Positions 1-7,936 are shown, counted from the first letter of the stretch. The stretch is 13,575 nucleotides of DNA from JBKPCD01 sp046727175 (GCA_046727175.1 JBKPCD010000282.1:1-13575); one strand, 5' to 3'. Made by a program: numbers and translations. Notes: a model not told the origin generated them from the letters alone.

Positions 1-2150
1 CAACCGACCAGACCGTGGACAAAATCACGCCCGTCTACGAAGGGACGCTCGGTGGACCTGTCCTCCGGGACAAGATCTGGTTCTTTGGCGCCGGCCGATT
101 CACGAAGCCCGAGGAGAACCGCACGCTTGCGATCACCGGACTCAACTACGCGACCAGCACGGACGAGCGACGCTACGAAGGCAAAGTGACCTACGCGCTG
201 AACGCGCAGAACAACGCCAAGGTCGGGTACACGAAGCGGACGACCGAAGTCACGAACAACCGGTTCGGGACGATCATGGATTTGGCGAGTCTCTACGACA
301 ACTCGACCGACCAACACCTGTATACGGTCAACTACACGAGCGTGCTCACGAAGAGCTTCTTCGTCGAAGGGCAATACTCGCGAAAGATCTCGGCCACGAT
401 GGACACGGGATCCCGGTTCACCGATCTCGTGAAAGGCACGCCCATCTCGGATCGACAGAAATTGATCGGCACCGACAATCCACGGTTCAACTCCCCGACG
501 TTCTGCGCGGTCTGCGGAGGCGGATGGCTCGAGCATCGGGACAACTGGGATTGGTTCGTCAAAGCCTCCTATTTCCTCTCGACCCAGCGCGTCGGCTCGC
601 ACAATGTCGTGGCGGGCTTCGACAACTTCAAGGAGTGGCGGAAGAACGACAACTGGCAGTCGGGCAGCGAGTACAACATCGGTGCGACGACGACCATCAT
701 CGAGGGGACGACGATCTATCCCGTCTTCAGAAACGACAACACGACGTTCATCAACTGGTTGCCCATTCTGCAGCGAAGCGTGGGCAACGACATCAAGACA
801 TATTCGGCCTACGCGAACGACACCTGGCGTTACAACAACCGTCTGTCGTTCAATGCGGGAGTCCGGTTCGATCTGAACCGCTCGAAGGATCAAAGCGGTA
901 CGCCGGTGGTGCGCGACTCGCAGTGGAGCCCGCGGTTCGGCGCAACGTGGGACATGACCGGCGATGGACGCTGGGTCAGTAACGTCGGGTTCGCTCGCTA
1001 CGTTGCCGGGATCAGCACGGCGCTCGTGGATGCGGGCTCGGCGGGCGGACGACAAGCGAGCTACAGCTGGTTCTACCAGGGGCCAGCGGTGAACACGGGA
1101 AGCGGGCCTTATCTGACGGCCGACCAGGCTCTCCCGATTCTGTGGGACTGGTTCTTCGCCAATGGCGGGAACGACCGCCCGACACGGACGACTCCCAACA
1201 TACCTGGCTTGAGCACGCGAGTCAGAGGAGACGTGACGTCACCGGGCGTCGATGAGATCACCGTCGGCGTCGCGAATCAATTTGGGACTGGCGCGTGGAG
1301 AGTTGACTACGTGCATCGCGACGCGTCGGACATGTACGGCGACTTCCTCGACCTGAGCACGGGTCGTGTGTTCGATTCTGCGGGCCGGCCGTTCGATCTG
1401 ACGCTCGTGAGCAACACGCCAAAGGCGAAGCGCACATACAACGGCGTGACGGCCGACGTCCGCTACCGGTGGGCCGCGCTGCAGGTCGGCGGCAACTACA
1501 CGCTTTCCAAGACGTGGGGCAACTTCAACGGCGAGAACGTCGGGAGCGGTCCGATTCGAGCGACGTTCGATACGTTCCCTGAGTACCGCGAGGAGCGCTG
1601 GAACTACCCGATGGGCTACAACCCCGGTGACCAGCGGCACAAGCTGCGCGCGTGGTTCAACTACGCGATTCCTGTCAAACCCATCATCGGACGAGTGGAT
1701 GTCGCGATGGTTCAGCGCGCAGATTCGGGCGTCGCCGTCGACGTGAACGGGTCGATCGATCCCCGGCAGTTCGTCACAAACCCCGGTTACGTCACGCCCA
1801 TTCAGAGCGTCGCGTACTACTTCACCCCGCGTGGCTCGTTCCGCTGGGACCCGGTCTACAGCACGGACTTCGCCGTGACGTGGGGGAAGCGGTTGCCATC
1901 GCTGGACAAGACCGAGCTGTTCTTCCGGGGCGTGGTCACCAATATCTTCAACAATGCCGCAATCACCCGAGGCGATATCGGAATCAACACGCGTATCAAC
2001 AACACCGTCTATCAGGCGTTCAATCCGTTCACGACGACGCCGGTGCAGGGGGTTCACTGGGACTACAGCCCGACCTTCGGGCAGCCGCAGGCGTTCGACG
2101 ACTACCAGCAGGCGAGGTCGTTCAGTTTTTCAGTAGGAATCCGGTACTGA
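1..2150 (+). CDS. TonB-dependent receptor, Oar-like, C-terminal part (5' end outside window)
   Basis: The reading frame is already open at the left edge (codons from base 3), so the start, signal peptide, carboxypeptidase-regulatory-like domain and most of the plug lie upstream. The first visible residues include the motif GTLGGPVLRDKIWFFGAGRF, typical of the plug-to-barrel transition in the large Oar/CarboxypepD_reg-type receptors of Acidobacteriota. The rest is rich in aromatic and alternating-polarity strands separated by Asn/Asp/Gly loops, as in a 22-strand outer-membrane barrel. It ends SFSFSVGIRY, with an aromatic terminal residue as expected for BAM-dependent insertion. About 715 residues are visible; family members are usually about 900-1100. 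It probably imports or binds a large substrate, perhaps an oligosaccharide or peptide, powered by TonB-ExbBD. No partner gene (SusD-like or transport) follows it, so the substrate cannot be inferred. The GTG at base 15 is an internal codon, not a real start. Confidence 0.9.
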   Translation, partial: TDQTVDKITPVYEGTLGGPVLRDKIWFFGAGRFTKPEENRTLAITGLNYATSTDERRYEGKVTYALNAQNNAKVGYTKRTTEVTNNRFGTIMDLASLYDNSTDQHLYTVNYTSVLTKSFFVEGQYSRKISATMDTGSRFTDLVKGTPISDRQKLIGTDNPRFNSPTFCAVCGGGWLEHRDNWDWFVKASYFLSTQRVGSHNVVAGFDNFKEWRKNDNWQSGSEYNIGATTTIIEGTTIYPVFRNDNTTFINWLPILQRSVGNDIKTYSAYANDTWRYNNRLSFNAGVRFDLNRSKDQSGTPVVRDSQWSPRFGATWDMTGDGRWVSNVGFARYVAGISTALVDAGSAGGRQASYSWFYQGPAVNTGSGPYLTADQALPILWDWFFANGGNDRPTRTTPNIPGLSTRVRGDVTSPGVDEITVGVANQFGTGAWRVDYVHRDASDMYGDFLDLSTGRVFDSAGRPFDLTLVSNTPKAKRTYNGVTADVRYRWAALQVGGNYTLSKTWGNFNGENVGSGPIRATFDTFPEYREERWNYPMGYNPGDQRHKLRAWFNYAIPVKPIIGRVDVAMVQRADSGVAVDVNGSIDPRQFVTNPGYVTPIQSVAYYFTPRGSFRWDPVYSTDFAVTWGKRLPSLDKTELFFRGVVTNIFNNAAITRGDIGINTRINNTVYQAFNPFTTTPVQGVHWDYSPTFGQPQAFDDYQQARSFSFSVGIRY

Positions 2151-2162
2151 CGATTCGTGCAG

Positions 2163-2195
2163 AGGGCGTGGTGCCCGTTCCAGGCACCACGCCTT
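2163..2195 (+). terminator. Intrinsic-type terminator hairpin after the TonB receptor gene
   Basis: A perfect 11-bp inverted repeat (GGCGTGGTGCC at 2165-2175 and GGCACCACGCC at 2183-2193) encloses a 7-nt loop and can be extended by a G-T and an A-T pair. It starts 13 nt after the receptor stop codon. Only a short T run (TT, then CC) follows, so it may be Rho-assisted or act mainly as a 3'-end stabiliser. Confidence 0.7.
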
Positions 2196-2252
2196 CCGTG
2201 TGCAGTCTTCTTCTCGAACTTCCCTCTCGAGGAGCGCCGCGAGTGGCCGACC

Positions 2253-2474
2253 ATGACGATCACCCGGCGAGATTTCCTGAACGGTGCCCTCATGGCTGGG
2301 GGGGGCGCCGCAGGACTGGCGTCGTCGCCGCTGCGCGCGTTGTCGGCACCAGGCGCCGGCCGATGTGATGGTTCGATCGGCGGCGACGCCCGCGCGCTTG
2401 TTGCTTCCGGCGGCCAAAATGTGTTCGGCGCATGGATCCGCCTCGGATGCGGGTACACGAGCGTCAGCGCATAG
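2253..2474 (+). pseudogene. Truncated Tat-signal protein gene (signal peptide remnant)
   Basis: The 73-residue frame opens with MTITRRDFLNG, a clear twin-arginine motif (Arg5-Arg6, then Asp-Phe-Leu). A Gly/Ala/Leu-rich hydrophobic stretch and an Ala-Leu-Ser-Ala cleavage-like site follow near residue 30-36. After that the sequence becomes featureless (Arg/Gly/Ala rich) and stops, so no mature domain is encoded. The signal resembles those of Tat-exported flavin or other cofactor enzymes, but the family cannot be named. A run of eight G at 2298-2305 lies inside the signal and is a slippage-prone site. Neither other forward frame downstream restores a recognisable protein, so a deletion is more likely than a single frameshift. 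The nearest GAGGAG is 18 nt before the ATG, too far for a good ribosome site. It is best read as a relic. Confidence 0.5.
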
Positions 2475-2486
2475 GGACGAGGCGGT

Positions 2487-2731
2487 TCAACTCGTTAAAC
2501 CATGCCGTCCTGAGGCGTTCGATGGGTACGCGAGCCAGCGGCCATCGGGCGAGAACATCGCGTGGTGGTGCCATGGTCGCGGAATCGGGATCAGGCACGC
2601 GCGTAGGCGTGCCGATCGGCGGCAGTTCAGGCTCCACATTGCTGCTTCTGGCTCGAACCGCGACGTCATCGCGTAGCGCCTCCAGGTCGAGCTGCAGATC
2701 CTTCATGACTTGGTACCGCTGGTCCCTGTCC
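2487..2731 (-). pseudogene. Decayed C-terminal part of the Ser/Thr kinase gene (linker and PD40 remnant)
   Basis: This continues the kinase gene in other frames. After the break near 2731, a second minus frame reads DRDQRYQVMKDLQLDLEAL, the standard end of the kinase domain and start of the juxtamembrane linker in acidobacterial kinases. That frame degenerates near 2575. A third frame between about 2555 and 2505 then reads FSPDGRWLAYPSNASGR, a classic PD40/WD40-like beta-propeller blade motif. The frame ends at a stop in 2487-2489. Full-length relatives carry a transmembrane helix and several hundred residues of propeller between and after these pieces, so there has been at least one frameshift and one sizeable deletion. 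The identification is from motif recognition only. Confidence 0.65.
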
Positions 2732-3521
2732 TCCGGAAGGTTTTTCCGACGATGCGGTGCAGTTCGGGCGGCGCGTCCGGTTCGATGCGCGCTAGGGGAA
2801 GCGGCTCACGATCGAGGATGGCCGCGACCACATCGCTGCTGCTCTGTCCGGCAAAGGGCCGACGGCGTGCGACCATCTCATAGAGCATCACGCCCAGGGA
2901 CCAGATGTCGGTGCGAGCGTCCAGATCAAGACCTCTCGCCTGCTCCGGCGACATGTACGCTGTGGTGCCGACCACGGTGCCCGCATCCGTTTGCACGACC
3001 ATTTGCGTCGGATTGTCACCCGCGATGGCGGCCACATGCGGTGCCAGCTTGGCGAGACCAAAGTCAAGGACCTTGACCAAACCGTCGGGCCGGAGCATCA
3101 CGTTCTCGGGTTTGAGATCGCGGTGCACGATGCCGGCCGCGTGAGCGGCCGCGAGCCCTGATGCAATCTGCACTGCGATGTCGAGACACAGTTGGACGCT
3201 GAGACGGTGAGTACCGAGATGCTGCCGGAGCGTTTCGCCCTCGATGTACTCCATCGCAATGAACTGCCGGCCGTCTGATGTTTCGCCAAGCGCATGGATG
3301 GTGCAGACGCTCGGGTGATTGAGCGCGGAGGCGGCGCGAGCTTCCTGCTGAAAGCGCGCCAGGCGGACCTTGTCCTGCGTGAAATGCTGGGGCAGAACCT
3401 TCAGCGCGACTCTTCGTTCGAGCTTGAGGTCACGAGCGAGCCAGACCTCGCCCATGCCGCCGGAACCCAGTGGAGCGATTACTTCGTAAGAGTCCAGCCT
3501 GGAGCCGGAACCTACGGTCAT
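2703..3521 (-). CDS. Serine/threonine protein kinase, kinase core only (C-terminus lost by frameshift)
   Basis: A Hanks-type kinase domain occupies all 272 residues. Visible landmarks are the Gly loop GSGGMGEV (19-26), catalytic Lys41 in VALKVLP, the alpha-C Glu60, HRDLKPEN (133-140), DFG (153-155), the activation-segment SPE (191-193) and subdomain IX Asp205 in DIWSLG. All catalytic residues are present, so the core could still be active. From Arg263 the frame departs from family sequence and ends 9 codons later. One missing base near 2731 accounts for this, because the expected continuation DRDQRYQ appears in the next frame. Relatives in Acidobacteriota carry a membrane helix and a PD40 propeller sensor, so this product would lack its membrane anchor and sensor. 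It is either a pseudogene, a cytoplasmic kinase fragment, or an intact gene with an assembly error. The ATG sits 14 nt after a perfect TATAAT. Confidence 0.8.
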   Translation of the reverse strand: MTVGSGSRLDSYEVIAPLGSGGMGEVWLARDLKLERRVALKVLPQHFTQDKVRLARFQQEARAASALNHPSVCTIHALGETSDGRQFIAMEYIEGETLRQHLGTHRLSVQLCLDIAVQIASGLAAAHAAGIVHRDLKPENVMLRPDGLVKVLDFGLAKLAPHVAAIAGDNPTQMVVQTDAGTVVGTTAYMSPEQARGLDLDARTDIWSLGVMLYEMVARRRPFAGQSSSDVVAAILDREPLPLARIEPDAPPELHRIVGKTFRRTGTSGTKS

Positions 3522-3535
3522 GGCAGATGGCGGGA

Positions 3536-3541
3536 ATTATA
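3536..3541 (-). promoter_or_regulatory. Perfect -10 box (TATAAT) just before the kinase gene
   Basis: TATAAT reads on the minus strand with 14 nt between it and the kinase ATG. No convincing -35 box is found 16-18 nt further upstream. Transcription would start about 7 nt before the ATG, and no Shine-Dalgarno sequence is seen, so the transcript would be nearly leaderless. Alternatively the match is chance in an otherwise GC-rich spacer. Confidence 0.4.
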
Positions 3542-3549
3542 GTCGCGCG

Positions 3550-3660
3550 TCATCGGGAGATCGTACTGGTGAACGCATCGGCGCCGCCGTCGGCTTCAGC
3601 CACGACGCGGAGCGATGGGTTCGTTTCAATCACCTGGCGGAGTTCCTTGCGCAGGACCGA
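3550..3660 (-). pseudogene. Fragment of a response-regulator receiver domain
   Basis: A 36-residue minus-strand frame reads SVLRKELRQVIETNPSLRVV followed by AEADGGADAF. This follows the alpha-1/beta-2 segment of NarL/LuxR-type receiver domains, whose usual form is a hydrophobic-Arg-Gly-Leu-Arg helix, then a hydrophobic strand and EA-DG-EA. The phosphoacceptor Asp, the N-terminal acidic DDH pocket and the output domain are all absent, and a stop codon ends the frame. It lies in the 150-bp gap between the kinase and the NTT-like gene. It is too short for certainty, but the match runs through two secondary-structure elements, so it is probably a gene relic. Confidence 0.45.
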
Positions 3661-3671
3661 CCCTGTGTAGA

Positions 3672-6600
3672 TTATGAAACACCTGCAGCGTTCGCCCGTT
3701 GCCCCTGTAACGCGGCAGCGACCAGGTGCTGGAGCAGGGAAGGATGCTGCGCGAGCAGCTCGAACAAATCATCGCGATCGAGGCGGAGGACCCATGCCTC
3801 TCGGCGCGCAACCGCGGTCGTCCCCGTCGGCACACCCGCCAGCGACTGGAACAAGCCGATTGTATTTCCGGGTTGCGCCGTCTGCGGCGGCAGTCCTTCA
3901 TGCTCGAGGAGAAGCTCTCCGCGAATGAGCGAATAGATCGGCGGCACGTCGGCCGAGCTGAAGAGCACGGTGTCAGCGCTCAGTCGCGACTCGCGGGCAA
4001 TTGACGCCAGCCGCAGCGCCTCGTCTCCGTTCAACGCCGCGAACAGACCGGAGCCTTGCAGCACCAGGGCTCGGTCGACTGGCCGGAGAGCGCCGACCGG
4101 CAGTTTCTCAACCGCCGACGTGCCCAACCCTGGCAGGACGGGCGGTGCGTGCGCCGCGTGCGCCGACATCGTCCGGAAGAAGCCTTGAATCAAATCGGTG
4201 TTGTCGGCAAGCAGCGTCTCGAACTCGGCGCGCGTCAGCGAGAGGCAGACGCACGTTTCCGCCGTCTCGACGGTTTCACGCAAGGGTACGCCTTGCAACA
4301 CCTCCTCGAAACCGAGCGCCGCGGGCGGCGTAGCTTCGCCATCCGCGAGCGCCACACGACCGTCGAGCAGGAACTGCATCGTATCCGGCACTACGCCGCA
4401 CTGACACAGCACCCGGCCAGGTCCATAGCGGACCTGGCGTCCAGTACTCGCCAGCCGGAAGAGCTCGTCGACCGACACGGACCTGAACATCGGCAGATTG
4501 TGCAGACGCGTCGCGAGCTCCATCGCGGGCAACGGCTCGAGCCACAGCCTCCGCCGTCGTTCCTCGGTCATCCGCGAGGCGGCAAGCGCCCACGACGCGG
4601 CTTCGAACACATAGAAGTCCTTCACGTCCCGGTGCGCGAGGACGTGCTCCAGATCGTCTTTGAGGCTCCAGACCTTCAACTCGGCGACATGGCCAATTGC
4701 CGCCGACGAGACGATTTGATCCTCGTCATTGATCAACTGCAGCAATGTCTCCTCGACATCGCGCTGCCGTGTCCTGAGGAGTACGTTGGCGCGCCGTACC
4801 CGCTCGGCAACCGGCAGATCTTCGACGATGGGCATCACCTGCTTGCGGACGGTCCCATCGAGAAGATTATCGAGATACTCCGCCGCACTGGAGCGGGTGC
4901 GCACGTCTCCGTGTTCGAGAGCCCACCTGGCAGCCGCCACATCCTTCCATGGATGGAGCATCGCGAGCAGCCGGAAGACACGATCTCTCGCGCGGCGCAG
5001 CTTCTCGGACAGGGCGCGGTCGAGCAGCACGGGACCATTGGTGAAATCACGGTCCATCCGCTCGAGACCGAACAGGTTGTAGTGCCACGAGAGGCACTGA
5101 TGATGACGGCGCGCCTCGCGCAGCACGAGCGTCTCGACGGCCTTCCGCTGAAACGTCAGTTCCGGATGGTCGCGGTGGAGCTTCTCGAGGGCGACAATCG
5201 TCTTGAACCGAATGAAGCCGTCGTCGTCTGAGAACGCGTCTATCAGGATGTCCATCGCGCGTTGTGAGGGGATACGCGCGATGGTCGTCGGCAGATGCCG
5301 TCTCACCCAGATGTCCTCGTCCGGATCACGCAGGAAGTACGCGAGCGTGTCGAGCACCTGCTCGCCGTAGCTGACCAGCACATTCCTCGCCTCGCTCTTC
5401 AGACGCCGGTGCCGCAGCAGCGAGATGAGCGTCGGCACGAAGATGAAGTTCGCCGTCTCAAGCCGCCGCACGCTTCGCATCGCCTCTTCGGCGACCGAGG
5501 TCTCGGGATCATGAAGCAGCGGGATCAGCAGCGCCTGGAATCTCGGCGCTACCAGCTGTCCCGAAGCGGTCGCTGCTTCTCGTCGAGCGGCGACGCTTGC
5601 ATCGCCGGCGAGTCGCGTCAGCGCGCGGTCCGCCAACTCGATATCTTCCTCCTGATTGCCGCGCGCCAGCGCGACTGCGGCGATCGCAACGATCCTGGGA
5701 TCCGAGTCGGCGAGATAAGGACGCAGGAGCTCGGCGGCGTGCAGGTGCCGGATCGCGCTCAGTGCCTGCACCGCCGCCGCACGCACGTCGGTGTTCTCGT
5801 CCGTGAGCAAACGCTCCACGATTTGCGACCAGCGCTCGCCGAGGTCGCTGCGCGCGGCGGACAACGCACCCAGCGCGCGGATGCGGACCTGCGGCGACTC
5901 GTGGTACAGCAGGAGCGGCGACACCAGGTGCCGTTTGTCCAGCGACTCGAGCATGTCGATCGCATAGATCACGCGCTGCGCATCGGTATGCGACAGTTCG
6001 CCTATCAGCGTTTCAATCGTCGAGAGGTCGGCGGCGGCGGTGCGCACTTCGCCGGGCTCGACGACGCGCTGCTCGATGCTGGTGCGGAAGGCCTTGACGT
6101 AGCCGCGCTTCGAGATGAAGGCCGCGCCGATCCACAGGCCGGTTATGCCCAGGCTGGCGTAGCTCACCTGCTGCCAATCCAGACCGAGCCCCCACGGTTT
6201 GATCAACGCGAGCGCGATAAGCATGCCGATCCCTTTGCCGAGCCGGTCAACCGTCACGTCGGTGAGCGGCTTGGCCCGGTACTTCAACTCCGTCGGCAGC
6301 GGCAGAAACAGGATCTCGCGGGTGGTCTTGTCGATCGTGTAGCGGAGCGACTGGTCGGAAATCCGCGCCAGCGACGGCGCCCACAGCGCGCGGTTCAGCA
6401 GCATGACGACGGCGCTCGCCCCAAGGCTGACCGGCAGGATGAGCAGGGCGAAGCCGATGCCCAGAAACCGATGGATGCGGCTGGTCAGCGCGATCTGAAC
6501 GACGAACGCGATGGCCGACGTCCACAACTGGATTTGCCCGAAGAACGTGGTCAGGGCGTCGGTGGCTGTCTGTCCTTTGAACGCCTGCGCCGCAAGCGAG

Positions 6601-7361
6601 AGCTGCAGCTCGATGATGCTGGCGCCGGCGGCGGCGAACCCGATGATGACCGCGATGATCTGAAGGTGCTTCGATTCGCGCAGCAGCCTGATCGCTTCCC
6701 GTCCGCCAACGCCCTTCTCCTCTTCGACCGCCACCGTGACCTCGCCGGCGGCGCGCTCCCGGATCACGACGGCCAGCGTGATGACGATGCCCGCGAGGAG
6801 GAACCCAGTGCCGACGAGGAGCAGGTTGGTCGTGCCGATCTCCCGCGTGAAGAAGGCGACGATGCTCGAGCCAAGGAGCCCGCCCAGCGGCGCACCGGCA
6901 TAGATGAAACCGAAGAGTCGCTTCGCCTGCCGCGGATCGTAGATGACGTTCGCGAGCGTGAAGAACTGGCTGATGAGCAGGACGGCGAGCATCAGCCTAA
7001 ACAGGAAGAAGGCGGCGGCCACCCAGTCCTGCCCCGTCTTGAACAGCACCCAGAACGCCGCGAGCACGCCGGCGAGGGCCACTTGCGCAATGGGGATCGC
7101 CCATCGTCGCGGCAGCGCAGCCATCACGCGCGTATAGCCCTGCATCAGGCCGCCGATGATGAGCGAGGCGACGATGACGACGTAAGGCTGATTGTCGGCG
7201 CCCAATCCCTCGATGAACTTCGAGTAGGTGACAGGCTTCGCGAGGTTGTAGCCGGTCATCACGAGGAAGGAGTAGCAGAACATCAAGAGTGCGGTGACGC
7301 TCTCTTCGTCTCGGAGCTCGACGACGGGCGCGAACGCGCGGCGTACGAGGCTGCGCCCCAT
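3672..7361 (-). CDS. NTT (ADP/ATP translocase)-like membrane protein fused to HEAT repeats and two cNMP-binding-like domains
   Basis: This 1229-residue protein has three parts. Residues about 20-425 form a polytopic membrane domain with roughly 11-12 hydrophobic segments. It contains the block PLPTELKYRAKPLTDVTVDR (354-373), typical of the Tlc/NTT nucleotide-transporter family. Residues about 445-945 are alternating amphipathic helices with HEAT-repeat signatures such as DENTDVRAAAVQALSAI and DPRIVAIAAVALA. Residues about 952-1070 and 1100-1222 are two cyclic-nucleotide-binding-like beta rolls. Neither keeps a clean phosphate-binding cassette: the second has GTTAVA where R-S/T-A is expected. 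They are therefore probably structural or bind something else. It would act in the inner membrane with a large cytoplasmic solenoid. Transport of nucleotides is not demonstrated by sequence. The start ATG is supported by GAGAGGT 3 nt upstream and by a promoter at 7401-7429. Large plus-strand open frames opposite it are shadows. Confidence 0.85.
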   Translation of the reverse strand: MGRSLVRRAFAPVVELRDEESVTALLMFCYSFLVMTGYNLAKPVTYSKFIEGLGADNQPYVVIVASLIIGGLMQGYTRVMAALPRRWAIPIAQVALAGVLAAFWVLFKTGQDWVAAAFFLFRLMLAVLLISQFFTLANVIYDPRQAKRLFGFIYAGAPLGGLLGSSIVAFFTREIGTTNLLLVGTGFLLAGIVITLAVVIRERAAGEVTVAVEEEKGVGGREAIRLLRESKHLQIIAVIIGFAAAGASIIELQLSLAAQAFKGQTATDALTTFFGQIQLWTSAIAFVVQIALTSRIHRFLGIGFALLILPVSLGASAVVMLLNRALWAPSLARISDQSLRYTIDKTTREILFLPLPTELKYRAKPLTDVTVDRLGKGIGMLIALALIKPWGLGLDWQQVSYASLGITGLWIGAAFISKRGYVKAFRTSIEQRVVEPGEVRTAAADLSTIETLIGELSHTDAQRVIYAIDMLESLDKRHLVSPLLLYHESPQVRIRALGALSAARSDLGERWSQIVERLLTDENTDVRAAAVQALSAIRHLHAAELLRPYLADSDPRIVAIAAVALARGNQEEDIELADRALTRLAGDASVAARREAATASGQLVAPRFQALLIPLLHDPETSVAEEAMRSVRRLETANFIFVPTLISLLRHRRLKSEARNVLVSYGEQVLDTLAYFLRDPDEDIWVRRHLPTTIARIPSQRAMDILIDAFSDDDGFIRFKTIVALEKLHRDHPELTFQRKAVETLVLREARRHHQCLSWHYNLFGLERMDRDFTNGPVLLDRALSEKLRRARDRVFRLLAMLHPWKDVAAARWALEHGDVRTRSSAAEYLDNLLDGTVRKQVMPIVEDLPVAERVRRANVLLRTRQRDVEETLLQLINDEDQIVSSAAIGHVAELKVWSLKDDLEHVLAHRDVKDFYVFEAASWALAASRMTEERRRRLWLEPLPAMELATRLHNLPMFRSVSVDELFRLASTGRQVRYGPGRVLCQCGVVPDTMQFLLDGRVALADGEATPPAALGFEEVLQGVPLRETVETAETCVCLSLTRAEFETLLADNTDLIQGFFRTMSAHAAHAPPVLPGLGTSAVEKLPVGALRPVDRALVLQGSGLFAALNGDEALRLASIARESRLSADTVLFSSADVPPIYSLIRGELLLEHEGLPPQTAQPGNTIGLFQSLAGVPTGTTAVARREAWVLRLDRDDLFELLAQHPSLLQHLVAAALQGQRANAAGVS

Positions 7362-7364
7362 GAC

Positions 7365-7371
7365 ACCTCTC
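7365..7371 (-). promoter_or_regulatory. Ribosome-binding site of the NTT-HEAT-cNMP gene
   Basis: GAGAGGT on the minus strand ends 3 nt before the ATG at 7361, with the AGG core about 5 nt away. It supports this start over downstream ATG codons in the first membrane segment. Confidence 0.55.
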
Positions 7372-7400
7372 AGTTCTGTAGTGGCGGGCAGTGGGAGCCA

Positions 7401-7429
7401 ATACTATGTCAGAAGCTCTGCCGCGGCAA
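7401..7429 (-). promoter_or_regulatory. Predicted sigma-70-type promoter of the NTT-HEAT-cNMP gene
   Basis: On the minus strand TTGCCG (7424-7429) is separated by exactly 17 nt from TAGTAT (7401-7406). Transcription would start near 7394, giving a leader of about 33 nt that contains the GAGAGGT ribosome site. Position, spacing and the relatively AT-rich context agree. Confidence 0.5.
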
Positions 7430-7609
7430 TCCAGCTGAATTCGGCGCCTCCGTGTCGCTGGGAAGCGGTTGGGCGTCGAAGATTTCCTTGCCGGCGGCGA
7501 TCTTCGCCGCCGACGAACCGCGCCGTATATGACGCGCCAGGGACGGCAGCAAACAGCAACACGCGACTGTCTTGGCGAACCTGCACGTGACCAGCCTCGA
7601 CGGCAATGC

Positions 7610-7936
7610 GAGCTGCTCAAACGTGACGCGGACGGCGAAGATCACAGCATCAAGCACGTCGCGATGGAAAACCGGCTCTATCCGCTGCGCGAACTGCTCG
7701 GAGATTTGCTCCTCGAAAGTGGTGACGCCCGCACGGCTGTCGCGGAATATCAGGCGGCGTTGCGACAGACGCCGAACCGGTTTCGCGGGCTTTCTGGCGC
7801 CGCGCGCGCCGCCGAGGCGGTTGGCGATCGCGAGAAGGCATCCGAGTACTACAGGAAGCTGCTCGACCTTGCAAAAACGGGGGACGGATTGCGTCCGGAA
7901 GTGAAGCGCGCGCAGAAGTACGGCGCAAAGCGCTGA
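7610..7936 (+). pseudogene. Orphan C-terminus of a tetratricopeptide-repeat protein
   Basis: The last about 108 residues of this frame are typical TPR sequence. MENRLYPLRELLGDLLLESG is followed by a helix pair (ARTAVAEYQAALRQTPNRFR) and a second pair (GLSGAARAAEAVGDREKASE onward), ending at a normal stop. This resembles the conserved tail of 500-600-residue TPR proteins common in Acidobacteriota. Upstream of about 7610 the open frame continues to 7469, but the composition turns Arg/Gln-rich and no further repeats are seen, so the N-terminal majority is missing. The break lies next to the promoter region of the divergent NTT-like gene. A short product could start at the in-frame ATG at 7664, but no ribosome site precedes it. 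It is best treated as a remnant. Confidence 0.6.

Noticed and set aside
1239..2057. A 272-codon minus-strand open frame opposite the TonB receptor.
   Set aside because: Low-complexity Arg/Val/Asp-rich product with no family resemblance; it is a shadow of the receptor barrel.
2484..2501. Imperfect palindrome GGTTCAAC-TC-GTTAAACC resembling integron attC core sites or an operator.
   Set aside because: The RYYYAAC and GTTRRRY cores are adjacent rather than 50-140 bp apart, no integrase or cassette is present, and it falls in decayed kinase DNA; probably chance.
5295..7532. A 745-codon open frame on the plus strand opposite the NTT-HEAT-cNMP gene (also 4056-5231).
   Set aside because: Its product is Arg/Asp/Gln/His-rich with no domain, as expected for the complementary strand of GC-rich coding DNA; the minus-strand gene has clear domains, a ribosome site and a promoter.
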